Shown here piece by piece: positions 1-7,032 of a stretch of DNA of 64,000 bases. Below the pieces are notes generated by a model. The model was not told where the DNA came from, made no database searches, and worked only from the letters and a program-made list of their open reading frames with translations. This DNA is from Thalassotalea litorea (GTDB lineage Bacteria; Pseudomonadota; Gammaproteobacteria; Enterobacterales; Alteromonadaceae). Location: NCBI RefSeq assembly GCF_005843925.1, contig NZ_VCBC01000007.1:1-64000 (forward strand), in the 5' to 3' direction. Both the position numbers and the translations under genes were made by a program. The number at the start of each line of letters is the position of its first letter. Position 1 is the first letter of the stretch.

Positions 1-81
1 AATGGTAAAATCAATCTTAACGTGAGTGCCCACACAAATTGCTTGATAACTAATTGTTAAAGACATTGTCTCTTTCGAGAC
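1..81 (-). promoter_or_regulatory. rRNA operon leader with boxB, boxA and boxC antitermination elements
   Basis: Read on the minus strand, this resembles the spacer between an rrn promoter and 16S rRNA. A hairpin with a GAAA tetraloop (gtctc-gaaa-gagac, 68-81) stands as boxB, TGTCTTTAACA at 55-65 matches boxA, and TGTGTGGGCA at 27-36 matches the conserved boxC-like stretch of enterobacterial rrn leaders. Such elements recruit Nus factors so that RNA polymerase resists Rho. The 16S gene itself is not in the window; it should start shortly beyond position 1 reading left. The match is by motif and order only. Confidence 0.85.
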
Positions 82-145
82 GAAAACTAAATCACATTCG
101 CTTAGTCTTCAATTCGCTGCAGGCCTTGCCCGAAGCAGGATGCGC

Positions 146-173
146 ATTCTACGCTATCCGATTTTGATGTCAA
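146..173 (-). promoter_or_regulatory. rRNA promoter P2 (proximal)
   Basis: On the minus strand TTGACA (168-173) and TAGAAT (146-151) are separated by 16 bp and followed by GCGCATCC, a GC-rich discriminator typical of stringently controlled stable-RNA promoters. An A/T-rich stretch immediately upstream (about 174-215) could be an UP element. The start site would fall near 138-140, ahead of the boxB/boxA leader. The 16-bp spacer, one short of the optimum, is also typical of rrn promoters. Confidence 0.85.
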
Positions 174-232
174 CCGCTTTTTGATAATTAATTCGAAAAA
201 GTTGTTTTCGATTATTTCTCAGTTTCGGTTGT

Positions 233-261
233 GATAACCGGGTTAAACCCGTGTGGTTATC
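233..261. other. Interrupted palindrome between the two rRNA promoters
   Basis: gataacc (233-239) pairs with ggttatc (255-261), and inside it gggtt (240-244) pairs with aaccc (246-250), giving a near-continuous stem of about 12 bp around a tiny loop. There is no U-tract on either side. It could be a protein-binding site (for example for a nucleoid protein in the rrn upstream region) or a remnant of another repeat. The rest of 174-330 and 359-476 shows only A/T-rich promoter flank and no gene. Confidence 0.4.
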
Positions 262-330
262 GTATCAAAACACTTCGTTGGTTTACTTAGCGGCTTAAGT
301 TGTCGCTAAACCCCGTTGAAGTGGATGCGC

Positions 331-358
331 ATTTTAGGGATTTTCAGCGCTGCGTCAA
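331..358 (-). promoter_or_regulatory. rRNA promoter P1 (distal)
   Basis: On the minus strand TTGACG (353-358) and TAAAAT (331-336) are separated by 16 bp and followed by GCGCATCCAC. The same GCGCATCC discriminator follows P2, so the two are a tandem pair about 185 bp apart, the usual rrn P1/P2 arrangement. Stable-RNA promoters with such discriminators are known to be inhibited by ppGpp/DksA; spoT and gppA lie elsewhere in this window. Confidence 0.8.
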
Positions 359-476
359 CACCTAATTCAATAAAAATCGCAAAACAATGTTTGTTTGATT
401 GTTTAGTGAGCGATGTGGGTAATATGCGCACAAAACCAGGGACTGTTGTTACGAGAATAGGGCAGTGAGATACGAA

Positions 477-1298
477 TTATCGATGTTTGCGTTTTTTATT
501 ATTATCTTTTTGCCACAGATAAAGGCCGGTAATCGATAATAATATAAAGAATAGGGCGACTAAATCCATAAACCAAACACCAAACTTAGAAAAAAGTCGA
601 CCACTGTGCATATCCAGGAGCACTCTTTCCCATTTCATTATTCGGTGTTTGAAGTTGGTAGTGAAGGTTTGTTTTTGAACCGACGTCAATTTAACCGAGT
701 CAGCCCGCCATACCTTAACGCCAGAATCCATTGAAGCCGATGCGATATGTTCGTCATCAATTGGGGCGAATGACGAAAACCCCATAAATTGTTCATCCAT
801 GACATAGATGCCTTGATCCGTTTCAAGAATCAGTTGCGATGAATCGACGCGAATAAACCGAATTGTCCCAGGTAATCCATTCTGACGATTAAAGCTATCG
901 AGTAACTCACCATCTAATGTATAGATAAATAGATCTTGGGAACCGGCAACAATTAAATAGCTTTGATACTGTCCGGCACTGACCAATGGTGATGGATATT
1001 GAAAAAGGAATTTGTCACCGAACCAAACTTGTTGATCCATCTGCACAATTGGAGAGTCGGGTATTTGACTATCAAATACAGTGAACTGTTGGGGAGAATT
1101 GATACCGTAGAGATCCAGAATCCAGTCAACCGCGACGAACTTCTGATCGAGCTTTAGTGTTTGCGAGTGATTAATCAGGATACCTGACACAGACAAGAAA
1201 ATGACAAAGACTGCGAGCCAAATGCCCAATGTGCGATGTATCTTACGATAGAGTTTCGATAGTTTACGTTTCGCTGGTTTTCCGCGTTTTTTATTCAT
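477..1298 (-). CDS. PepSY-type inner-membrane protein
   Basis: A 273-residue protein with a very basic N-terminus, one membrane helix near residues 25-45, a long periplasmic part and a second helix near 242-262 ending in a basic tail. The N-terminal KIHRTLGIWLAVFVIFLSVSGILINH block is the signature of PepSY-associated transmembrane proteins, and the HSGRLFSKFGVWFMDLVALFFILLSITGLYLW block near the C-terminus matches the second helix of that family. Members often work with periplasmic flavoproteins in iron or siderophore reduction. It starts 13 bp after the FMN-binding gene and is the last gene of a leftward three-gene operon with an upstream Fur box. The function as an electron conduit is inferred from neighbours; the family assignment is fairly secure. 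Confidence 0.75.
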   Translation of the reverse strand: MNKKRGKPAKRKLSKLYRKIHRTLGIWLAVFVIFLSVSGILINHSQTLKLDQKFVAVDWILDLYGINSPQQFTVFDSQIPDSPIVQMDQQVWFGDKFLFQYPSPLVSAGQYQSYLIVAGSQDLFIYTLDGELLDSFNRQNGLPGTIRFIRVDSSQLILETDQGIYVMDEQFMGFSSFAPIDDEHIASASMDSGVKVWRADSVKLTSVQKQTFTTNFKHRIMKWERVLLDMHSGRLFSKFGVWFMDLVALFFILLSITGLYLWQKDNNKKRKHR

Positions 1299-1311
1299 AT
1301 CGGTTGAGACA

Positions 1312-1845
1312 TTATTTTTCGAGTCTGGCCACTGAGCCTATTTGAGAATCGAGCCATAATGCCATACGCGACAATTTGGTTAAAGCCCTAACCGACAAGG
1401 TAGCACCGGTAATGCCATCGATATGACGATCGAGTTTGTTGTCGTTTAGTAATTGTGCGTCTATAAACTGCTGAGTAAAGAACTCCTGGGTCACTTCATC
1501 GCCGCGACTTTCACGGTAGATTAATACTTTCACTTGCTGCAATCGTTGGTCTTTTATGTGTAAGCCAACCGTAATTGGTGCTTCTTTACCTATTTCTTCC
1601 AGGATCCAAACGCTTTGTTGTTGCTGCTGCCAGTAACGAACACGTAATCGCGAGTAGCGGTGTTGCAATATATCTTCAACGGTTTGCTTTTGTGCTTTCG
1701 TTAACCATAACGTATTTGGCTTAGGGGTATCCCCTAAAAACGCTTGCGCGATAAAATCCTCAGGTTGCTGGTACACGGTCTCAGCCAGTACCTGATTTGG
1801 TAGCAGAATAAGACCAATCAAAAAAGTGAAGACGATTTTTACCAT
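1312..1845 (-). CDS. Exported FMN-binding domain protein (covalent flavinylation site)
   Basis: A 177-residue protein with a signal peptide ending at about residue 21 (VLA-ET). Near the C-terminus it carries DGITGATLS, which matches the FMN-binding-domain motif whose threonine receives FMN from the flavin transferase ApbE. I chose ATG 1845 rather than the longer reading frame from 1902 because it places a clean signal peptide at the start and has GGTGA five bases upstream. It lies between the porin gene (81-bp gap) and the PepSY gene (13-bp gap) and is probably cotranscribed with both. The likely role is a periplasmic flavin electron carrier passing electrons to or from the PepSY protein; the redox partner and acceptor cannot be read from sequence. 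No apbE is in the window. Confidence 0.8.
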   Translation of the reverse strand: MVKIVFTFLIGLILLPNQVLAETVYQQPEDFIAQAFLGDTPKPNTLWLTKAQKQTVEDILQHRYSRLRVRYWQQQQQSVWILEEIGKEAPITVGLHIKDQRLQQVKVLIYRESRGDEVTQEFFTQQFIDAQLLNDNKLDRHIDGITGATLSVRALTKLSRMALWLDSQIGSVARLEK

Positions 1846-1926
1846 TATTTTCACCGTAGCGTTATACGACAAAAAGCGAGCAGAAAACCTGCTCACTTTC
1901 ATTACCGTTAAATTTAGCGTTAATTA

Positions 1927-3117
1927 TTAGAAATAATAACCAAATCCTAAATTAAATCCGTCAACATCATTTGCGCCGGACTGTGTTTCATAGTCAGCCT
2001 TTAACACGACATTCTCATGTAAGTAGTAGCTAACACCAACATTCGTTTGTTTAACTTCGGTATCATTGTTATCACCGGCGTTGTTATCCCAAACGTTATA
2101 ACGGGCAAATACACCAAATGCATCATTGATGCGATACGAAGGCTCGATGTAAAAACCGTCTTGTTTATCACGACCTAGCGCTTGTGCTTCGGCACCATCG
2201 ATATTCCACTGCGCATATAATGCTTTCAGAGTAAACTGGTTCAGTTGATAAACCGCGTGTGCCGATAACATATTTGCAGACGCTGTATCGACGACAGAAC
2301 CGTCAGCCAGCATACCGCCTTGGGTAATATCTTGTTGGTACTGATATGTCGCAGCCAGTTCAAGGCCGTTAATACCGGTATATTTCACTCGACCAGTAAA
2401 TGCCAAATCTTCAGCGGCCGCTTCAGAGACCTTTTGACGACCATCGCGAGGTTTATAAGAACCTTTACTTGAAATGTCCAGGCCACTGTGGATTGCTGTA
2501 TCGATTGCCCAACCGCCAGCTGGTGCATATGACAGTCCTGCGCCTGCTTCCCACCAAGTTGTAGGTAAAATATTCTTTTCAACCGGATTACGCTCAACAC
2601 CATAAAATGTTGGTGGCTCGTGGGTTTCATTTAACAAACCCACTGGGATCAAAAATAGACCCACTTTACCGCTAACTGTGTCACTAATATCGTGTTCAAC
2701 ATAAGCTTGTTCTAATTCAACCTCACCATTTTTACCGTCACCCGCTAACGAATGCTCTAATTCAAACTCAGAAAAGAAACGAGTTTTAGAGGTAAATTCT
2801 GTGCCAAAGAACAAAACAAAACGGTGAAAATCGATTTCTTTCTTCGAACTACCAGAGTCATTATCTTTCAGGTTGTTGTAATGTAACTCACCGTAACCGC
2901 CAATGGTTACCGCACTGTTATCTGCATCGCTTTCTTCTACCGCATCAGCTGTTGCTTCTAAACGTTGCTCCGTTTCATCCAAACGGCGCTCTAATTCTGT
3001 TAGGGTTTGCTGCTGCTCAGCAATGATGTTTCTAAGCTCTTCTGTTTGTTCGTTTGCGAATGACTGCTGGCTGAACAAGGCCGCTAACAACGCGCTAGCA
3101 ACTACGGTGCGTTTCAT
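1927..3117 (-). CDS. Outer-membrane porin-like protein with N-terminal coiled coil
   Basis: A 396-residue protein with a signal peptide (MKRTVVASALLAALFSQQSFA), a short coiled-coil segment rich in E, Q and L at about residues 25-60, then a beta-barrel domain starting with GGYGELHYN and ending in the aromatic GFNLGFGYYF typical of outer-membrane proteins. It resembles the phosphate-selective porin (OprO/OprP) superfamily, but substrate specificity cannot be assigned. The start at 3117 is preceded by aggggac and is preferred over the long open frame from 3294, whose extra residues look non-coding. A Fur-like box lies 75-90 bp upstream, so iron probably controls the porin and the two redox genes behind it. 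Confidence 0.8.
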   Translation of the reverse strand: MKRTVVASALLAALFSQQSFANEQTEELRNIIAEQQQTLTELERRLDETEQRLEATADAVEESDADNSAVTIGGYGELHYNNLKDNDSGSSKKEIDFHRFVLFFGTEFTSKTRFFSEFELEHSLAGDGKNGEVELEQAYVEHDISDTVSGKVGLFLIPVGLLNETHEPPTFYGVERNPVEKNILPTTWWEAGAGLSYAPAGGWAIDTAIHSGLDISSKGSYKPRDGRQKVSEAAAEDLAFTGRVKYTGINGLELAATYQYQQDITQGGMLADGSVVDTASANMLSAHAVYQLNQFTLKALYAQWNIDGAEAQALGRDKQDGFYIEPSYRINDAFGVFARYNVWDNNAGDNNDTEVKQTNVGVSYYLHENVVLKADYETQSGANDVDGFNLGFGYYF

Positions 3118-3191
3118 TTTGTCCCCTGGAAAACTTGATTTCGTGTGGTTTAGTTTTATTGGGGCTAATTCTAATCGAAGACTAATGGTAA

Positions 3192-3206
3192 TGCAAACCA
3201 TTCTCA
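3192..3206. promoter_or_regulatory. Fur-box-like site upstream of the porin/FMN/PepSY operon
   Basis: On the minus strand TGAGAATGGTTTGCA matches the 7-1-7 Fur consensus TGATAATnATTATCA at 10 of 14 positions and is flanked by further A/T-rich, Fur-like sequence. It lies about 75 bp upstream of the porin start and 115 bp upstream of the divergent peroxiredoxin-like gene, so it could affect either. Weaker than the Fur boxes near bfd and bacterioferritin in the same window. Confidence 0.5.
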
Positions 3207-3321
3207 TTAAGATTTTAAATAAAATTATTTGTAATCTTTCCTGTATACGCTCGGTCAATGGTTTTGCTATGTTCATGTACTCAAACGTACTCAAGCTTCA
3301 TCACATAATAAGGAAACAACG

Positions 3322-3951
3322 TTGAAAAATTTTAAATTGCTAATTCTCACCAGCGCCTTTTTTGCATTTATGGTCTCAGCTAAACCAATTGCTGAATCGG
3401 CAGAATTGGTGGCTCCCCTGTTGGTAGGGCAAACAGTGCCAGCGGTTGATACCGTAACACTTGCAGGTGAAAAGGTTAGTTTACAGAAAGTGCTCAATAA
3501 CAAACCGACCGTACTTTTCTTCTACCGTGGTGGATGGTGTCCATTCTGTAATGTGCAAATGGGGCAATTACAAGAGATTGAAAAAGACCTGGTGGATTTA
3601 GGCTATCAGTTAATCGGGGTATCTACCGATTCTCCTGCCGACTTACAGAAAAGTATGACTAAGGAAGAGCTAAGCTATCTGTTATTGTCAGATTTTGATT
3701 CACAAATGAGCCAAGCGTTTGGTCTTGCGTTTTTTACGTCGCAGAAAGTCACGGATCGCTACCTTGCCAAAATGGATCTACAAAACCCATTGCAAAAGAA
3801 TGCCGCAGGCGATGAACGCTTGGTTCTGCCAGCACCTGCAGTATATGTCATTGATAACGAAGGCTTAGTGCACTTTCAGTATGTCAATCCAAATTATAAA
3901 GTGCGTTTAGACCCACAATTGTTATTAATGGCTGCAAAGTTAGCGAAATAG
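3322..3951 (+). CDS. Exported peroxiredoxin-like (AhpC/TSA) protein
   Basis: A 209-residue thioredoxin-fold protein with an N-terminal signal sequence (cleavage near SAKPIAES). The core has FFYRGGWCPFCNVQM, an AhpC/TSA-type active site with CPFC, followed by the LGVSTDS-like strand (LIGVSTDSP) and a cis-proline region (LPAPAVYVIDNEG). It probably reduces peroxides or acts as a thiol oxidoreductase outside the cytoplasm. The start is TTG at 3322 with aaggaaac at 3310-3317. It is divergent from the Fur-boxed operon and stands alone before a bidirectional terminator. Confidence 0.8.
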   Translation: MKNFKLLILTSAFFAFMVSAKPIAESAELVAPLLVGQTVPAVDTVTLAGEKVSLQKVLNNKPTVLFFYRGGWCPFCNVQMGQLQEIEKDLVDLGYQLIGVSTDSPADLQKSMTKEELSYLLLSDFDSQMSQAFGLAFFTSQKVTDRYLAKMDLQNPLQKNAAGDERLVLPAPAVYVIDNEGLVHFQYVNPNYKVRLDPQLLLMAAKLAK

Positions 3952-4012
3952 ACATCCAAACGACCAACCCGCGCTTATGTTGGCTAGGTGTGAGTTAAGT
4001 TGACGTAAATAA

Positions 4013-4049
4013 AAAAGGGGCTGCTCGTTTATACACGACAGCCCCTTTT
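4013..4049. terminator. Bidirectional intrinsic terminator
   Basis: aaaaggggctg (4013-4023) pairs with cagcccctttt (4039-4049) around a 15-nt loop, with A and T runs on both sides. It lies between the convergent peroxiredoxin-like gene and the spermidine-synthase-like gene and can serve both. Confidence 0.85.
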
Positions 4050-4066
4050 GTTAACCCGTCCGGCAA

Positions 4067-4963
4067 TTACCTCAGTAAGTTTGCCGGAGAATATTGATCG
4101 GTCAGTACTCGATAGGAATCGTCTTGCTTTGTCTGGCGTTTAATCAAAGAGGCGGTGTATTTAATATCCACATCTAATCGCGCTAACGGTGCCTGCCAAT
4201 CTTTGACTCGATTTAACAAGGTTCCTTCATCGGGAAGTTGCTTGCCAGCAAGAATGATACGGTTTCCGGCATTATTCGATTTTGATACAGTATAAAAATC
4301 ACCGAATACATCATGATAGGTTGCTGTTTCATGATGAAACAATAGCGAACTCGAAAACGTATTGGCAACGACAACGCCATGATCACTTAGCAGGGATTTG
4401 GTTTCCTGTAAGAACTCTCTGGTTAGTAGATGTTCCGGGATATATTCACCATTAAACGCATCGAGAATAATCAAATCGTATTGCAACTTTTTCAATGCAG
4501 CACGTTTAATAAATATTCTCCCGTCCTGATTAAATGTCTGAATATTTTCAGACTCCTTGAAGTCAAAGTATTCTTTAGCAACGGTGACAACCGCAGGATC
4601 AATTTCAACATTGTCTATTTTGATATCTGGGAATAATAGCTGCAAACTATTCGACAAAGTGCCGCCACCTAAGCCAATGATCAATACTTTTTCCGGATTA
4701 GGGTTGGCCAGCAGCCCGGTAAACACAAACTTGGTGTAGTCGAACACCAATCGGTTAGGTTCGTCTTTATCAATGCAGGATTGACTCGAGACTTTGCGTT
4801 TTACCGAAAACTTTAAGCAACGGATGTTTTGTTTATCTTCGACAAAAATATTCCGGTACATAGAACGCTGTTCTTTGATCACTTCTGCTGAACTTATGGT
4901 TGGCGTTAGTACCACTATACCGGTTAGAGCAGTCAAACAAAGTCGTTTTATCCGATTAACCAT
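4067..4963 (-). CDS. Spermidine-synthase-like protein, methyltransferase-fold half
   Basis: A 298-residue protein with a hydrophobic N-terminal segment (LCLTALTGIVVLTPTISSA) and a Rossmann domain of spermidine synthases. The motif VLIIGLGGGTLSNSL is the nucleotide-binding glycine loop, VEIDPAVV is the acidic strand that holds the ribose, and YDLIILDAF is the motif carrying the catalytic-type aspartate. The ATG at 4963 overlaps the stop of the upstream membrane gene (ATGGTTAA), so the two are translationally coupled. Single-chain homologues join a membrane part and this domain. The substrate is unknown; true polyamine synthesis is only one option. Confidence 0.75.
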   Translation of the reverse strand: MVNRIKRLCLTALTGIVVLTPTISSAEVIKEQRSMYRNIFVEDKQNIRCLKFSVKRKVSSQSCIDKDEPNRLVFDYTKFVFTGLLANPNPEKVLIIGLGGGTLSNSLQLLFPDIKIDNVEIDPAVVTVAKEYFDFKESENIQTFNQDGRIFIKRAALKKLQYDLIILDAFNGEYIPEHLLTREFLQETKSLLSDHGVVVANTFSSSLLFHHETATYHDVFGDFYTVSKSNNAGNRIILAGKQLPDEGTLLNRVKDWQAPLARLDVDIKYTASLIKRQTKQDDSYRVLTDQYSPANLLR

Positions 4964-5597
4964 GGGCCAGAACCTCCGCAGATTTTTCACTAAAGAAATG
5001 TTGATATGCCCAGGCGAGCGCGCCAAGAACCACCAACAGACCACACAAGGAAAACAGTATTTGATTAACTTCAAACCAAAGGACCAGATAAAAGGACGTC
5101 AATAGCGTGCCAAGGGCGCTACCCATAGTAGAGACAAAATACAACAAACCGGCGATTTGGCCGCTTTCATCCTGGTGAGTTACAAGCAGACGAATAGAAT
5201 AGGGCGAAATCATCCCGAGTATTATCGTTGGGATTAAGAATAAAATGGTCGATGCCGCTAACGATCCATAGCGGCTGTCTTCAATATTAATGAATACCCA
5301 ATCGAGGATGTCGGTCGTAAAATAGATTAATGGCAGTAATGTAACGCCCGCGAGGATAAAGATACTACCAAACCGTTTCAGGGATGGGTTATTTAACGAC
5401 AACCGTCCTCCAGATAAATAACCTATCGAAAGGGCAAGCATAAATACGGTAATGATACTGCCCCAGACATGAACACTGGAACCAAAATAGGGGGCGAGAA
5501 TACGACCACCGAGCAATTGAATGCCCATGATTGAAAAACCACCGGAGAAGGCAAGAAGGAAAATTAAAGGATTTTGCACGGTACAACCTGACGACAA
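4956..5597 (-). CDS. Membrane half of a split spermidine-synthase-like protein
   Basis: A 213-residue protein with about six hydrophobic helices. FSGGFSIMGIQLLGGRILAPYFGSS is the characteristic first helix of proteins annotated as fused MFS/spermidine synthase, where it is followed on the same chain by the synthase domain. Here the chain stops after the helices (FFSEKSAEVLAHG) and the next gene supplies the Rossmann domain with an overlapping start. Both are transcribed left, 54 bp downstream of the LacI-type gene's stop-strand neighbour. Whether the split is a natural family variant or a recent frameshift cannot be settled from one sequence, but the clean ATG/stop overlap argues for a stable two-gene form. 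Confidence 0.7.
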   Translation of the reverse strand: MSSGCTVQNPLIFLLAFSGGFSIMGIQLLGGRILAPYFGSSVHVWGSIITVFMLALSIGYLSGGRLSLNNPSLKRFGSIFILAGVTLLPLIYFTTDILDWVFINIEDSRYGSLAASTILFLIPTIILGMISPYSIRLLVTHQDESGQIAGLLYFVSTMGSALGTLLTSFYLVLWFEVNQILFSLCGLLVVLGALAWAYQHFFSEKSAEVLAHG

Positions 5598-5651
5598 GCA
5601 ATTAATAATGGCTTAACTTACCAGTGAAAGGCTTCTTCAGGCAATATTTAT

Positions 5652-6671
5652 TTAGAGACGATTCGAAGACTCTCGAGTGATCAACTGTGTTGGCATTAAT
5701 ACAGTTTTTGGTTTCGAACCTGCAATCATGCTTAATAAATTATCCACCAATAATTGCCCCGCCAATACCGTATCCTGTTTCGCTGTTGTCAACGCCGGTT
5801 TCGCAAAAGTAGCCATTGGAATGTCATCAAACCCAACAACCAGAACATCGTCAGGAATCGTTAAACCGGATTCTTGCAACGCCCGCATCGCCCCAATCGC
5901 GATCAAATCGCTGGCACCAAATAAACCATCAAAGGTCACGCCTTTGGCCAATAACGACTTGGTCGCCTGATAGCCGGCTTCTTCGGTAGAGATAGCATTG
6001 ACCTGTAACTTGGGTTCAACGTTTAAACCCGCCTCTTCCAACGCCTGCTGGTGCCCTTTGTAACGTCCTGAAAATTCAGGTGCGGCTTCGGAAATAGTGC
6101 CGATAAACGCCATATTTCGACAACCTTGTGTCAGCAGGTGTTCCGTCAATTGTTTGCCACCACCGACATTATCACCGCCAATACTGGTTACCGGCATATC
6201 GGTAACTTCTGCCCCGAATCGCACAAAGTGGGTGCCTTGTTGGTGAAGGTGCACGAGCTTGTCCCGATAATCGGTATAATCCCCGTACCCTAACAAAATA
6301 ATGCCATCGGCTTTATTGCTGTCTGCGTATTCTGCGTGCCAGTCATTTTCCATTTCCTGAAAAGAAACCAACAAGTCATAACCTGAATTAGAACAGGCTC
6401 GTGTGATTGAACCCAGCATGGATAAAAAGAAAGGATTGATTTGCGATTCATCGACACCAGGGTCTTCAAACAGAAGCAGGGCGAGAGTATTACTCTGCTG
6501 CGAGCGCAGATTACGAGCGTTCTTATCGACTTTGTAATTTAATTCTTTGGCAATCGCTTGAATCTTTTTTCGAGTCTCTTCATTGACTAAAGGACTATTA
6601 CGTAAAGCCCGAGAAACCGTGGATTGAGACACACCGGCTCGGTAGGCAATATCAAATGAGGTCGCTTTCAC
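5652..6671 (-). CDS. LacI-family transcriptional regulator of the alpha-glucan locus
   Basis: A 339-residue repressor. Residues 1-55 form the helix-turn-helix and hinge (TSFDIAYRAGVSQSTVSRALRN, then VNEETRKKI), followed by a periplasmic-binding-protein-like effector domain (LALLLFEDP... VLVVGFDDIPMATFAKPALTT) and the C-terminal RESS end. It is encoded at the left end of the MFS/GH97/pullulanase arm. Two identical operator-like 14-mers with a central ACGT lie between pullulanase and the TonB receptor (13649-13662 and 13783-13796), and this is the only LacI-type gene in the window, so it is the best candidate to bind them. Effector is probably a malto-oligosaccharide or related alpha-glucan product, by inference. 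Confidence 0.85.
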   Translation of the reverse strand: MKATSFDIAYRAGVSQSTVSRALRNSPLVNEETRKKIQAIAKELNYKVDKNARNLRSQQSNTLALLLFEDPGVDESQINPFFLSMLGSITRACSNSGYDLLVSFQEMENDWHAEYADSNKADGIILLGYGDYTDYRDKLVHLHQQGTHFVRFGAEVTDMPVTSIGGDNVGGGKQLTEHLLTQGCRNMAFIGTISEAAPEFSGRYKGHQQALEEAGLNVEPKLQVNAISTEEAGYQATKSLLAKGVTFDGLFGASDLIAIGAMRALQESGLTIPDDVLVVGFDDIPMATFAKPALTTAKQDTVLAGQLLVDNLLSMIAGSKPKTVLMPTQLITRESSNRL

Positions 6672-6864
6672 ATTAAACCGTCTGGCTACAAATCAATAAC
6701 GAAAATGTTACCCCAACTTCATCAGCTTGTATAGAAGAGAAGTATTCAGTGCGCAGAACGTGAATATCTTAATCACTCGCAGATTGCAGAAACCCCTTCT
6801 GAAACCTGACGCCTGCGCACTAAACGCCAGTCTCGGTTATGTTATGGAATTTAACCGCAAGTTG

Positions 6865-7032
6865 TAATACCAATCACATTAAATTAAAACTCACCCGTAG
6901 GGCGTTTATCAGAGGCTCATTTACGGCCCTATATTTCATTAATATAGAATGACTGCACCAATGAAATCTATGTTGCAACTAAACCTCTGCCCTAACTCTG
7001 AGTTGTGCACAAACTTAGTGTGATTGGTATAA
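6865..7032. mobile_element. MITE-like element with 15-19 bp terminal inverted repeats
   Basis: The left end contains taccaatcacattaa (6868-6882) and the right end ttagtgtgattggta (7015-7029); extended to 19 bases the arms agree at about 17 positions. The 168-bp body has no credible gene and contains internal short inverted repeats (for example tttcatt with aatgaaat). The right end abuts the stop codon (TAG, 7033-7035) of the MFS gene. The structure is that of a non-autonomous miniature element. No second copy was noticed in the window, and no transposase. The remaining part of the 6672-6864 gap is the LacI gene's upstream region, with nothing else recognised. Confidence 0.6.

Noticed and set aside
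2903-3325. Plus-strand 140-codon open frame antisense to the porin N-terminus
   Set aside because: Its composition is serine/alanine-rich from the reverse of the coiled-coil codons, it spans the Fur box region and runs into the peroxiredoxin start; no motif.
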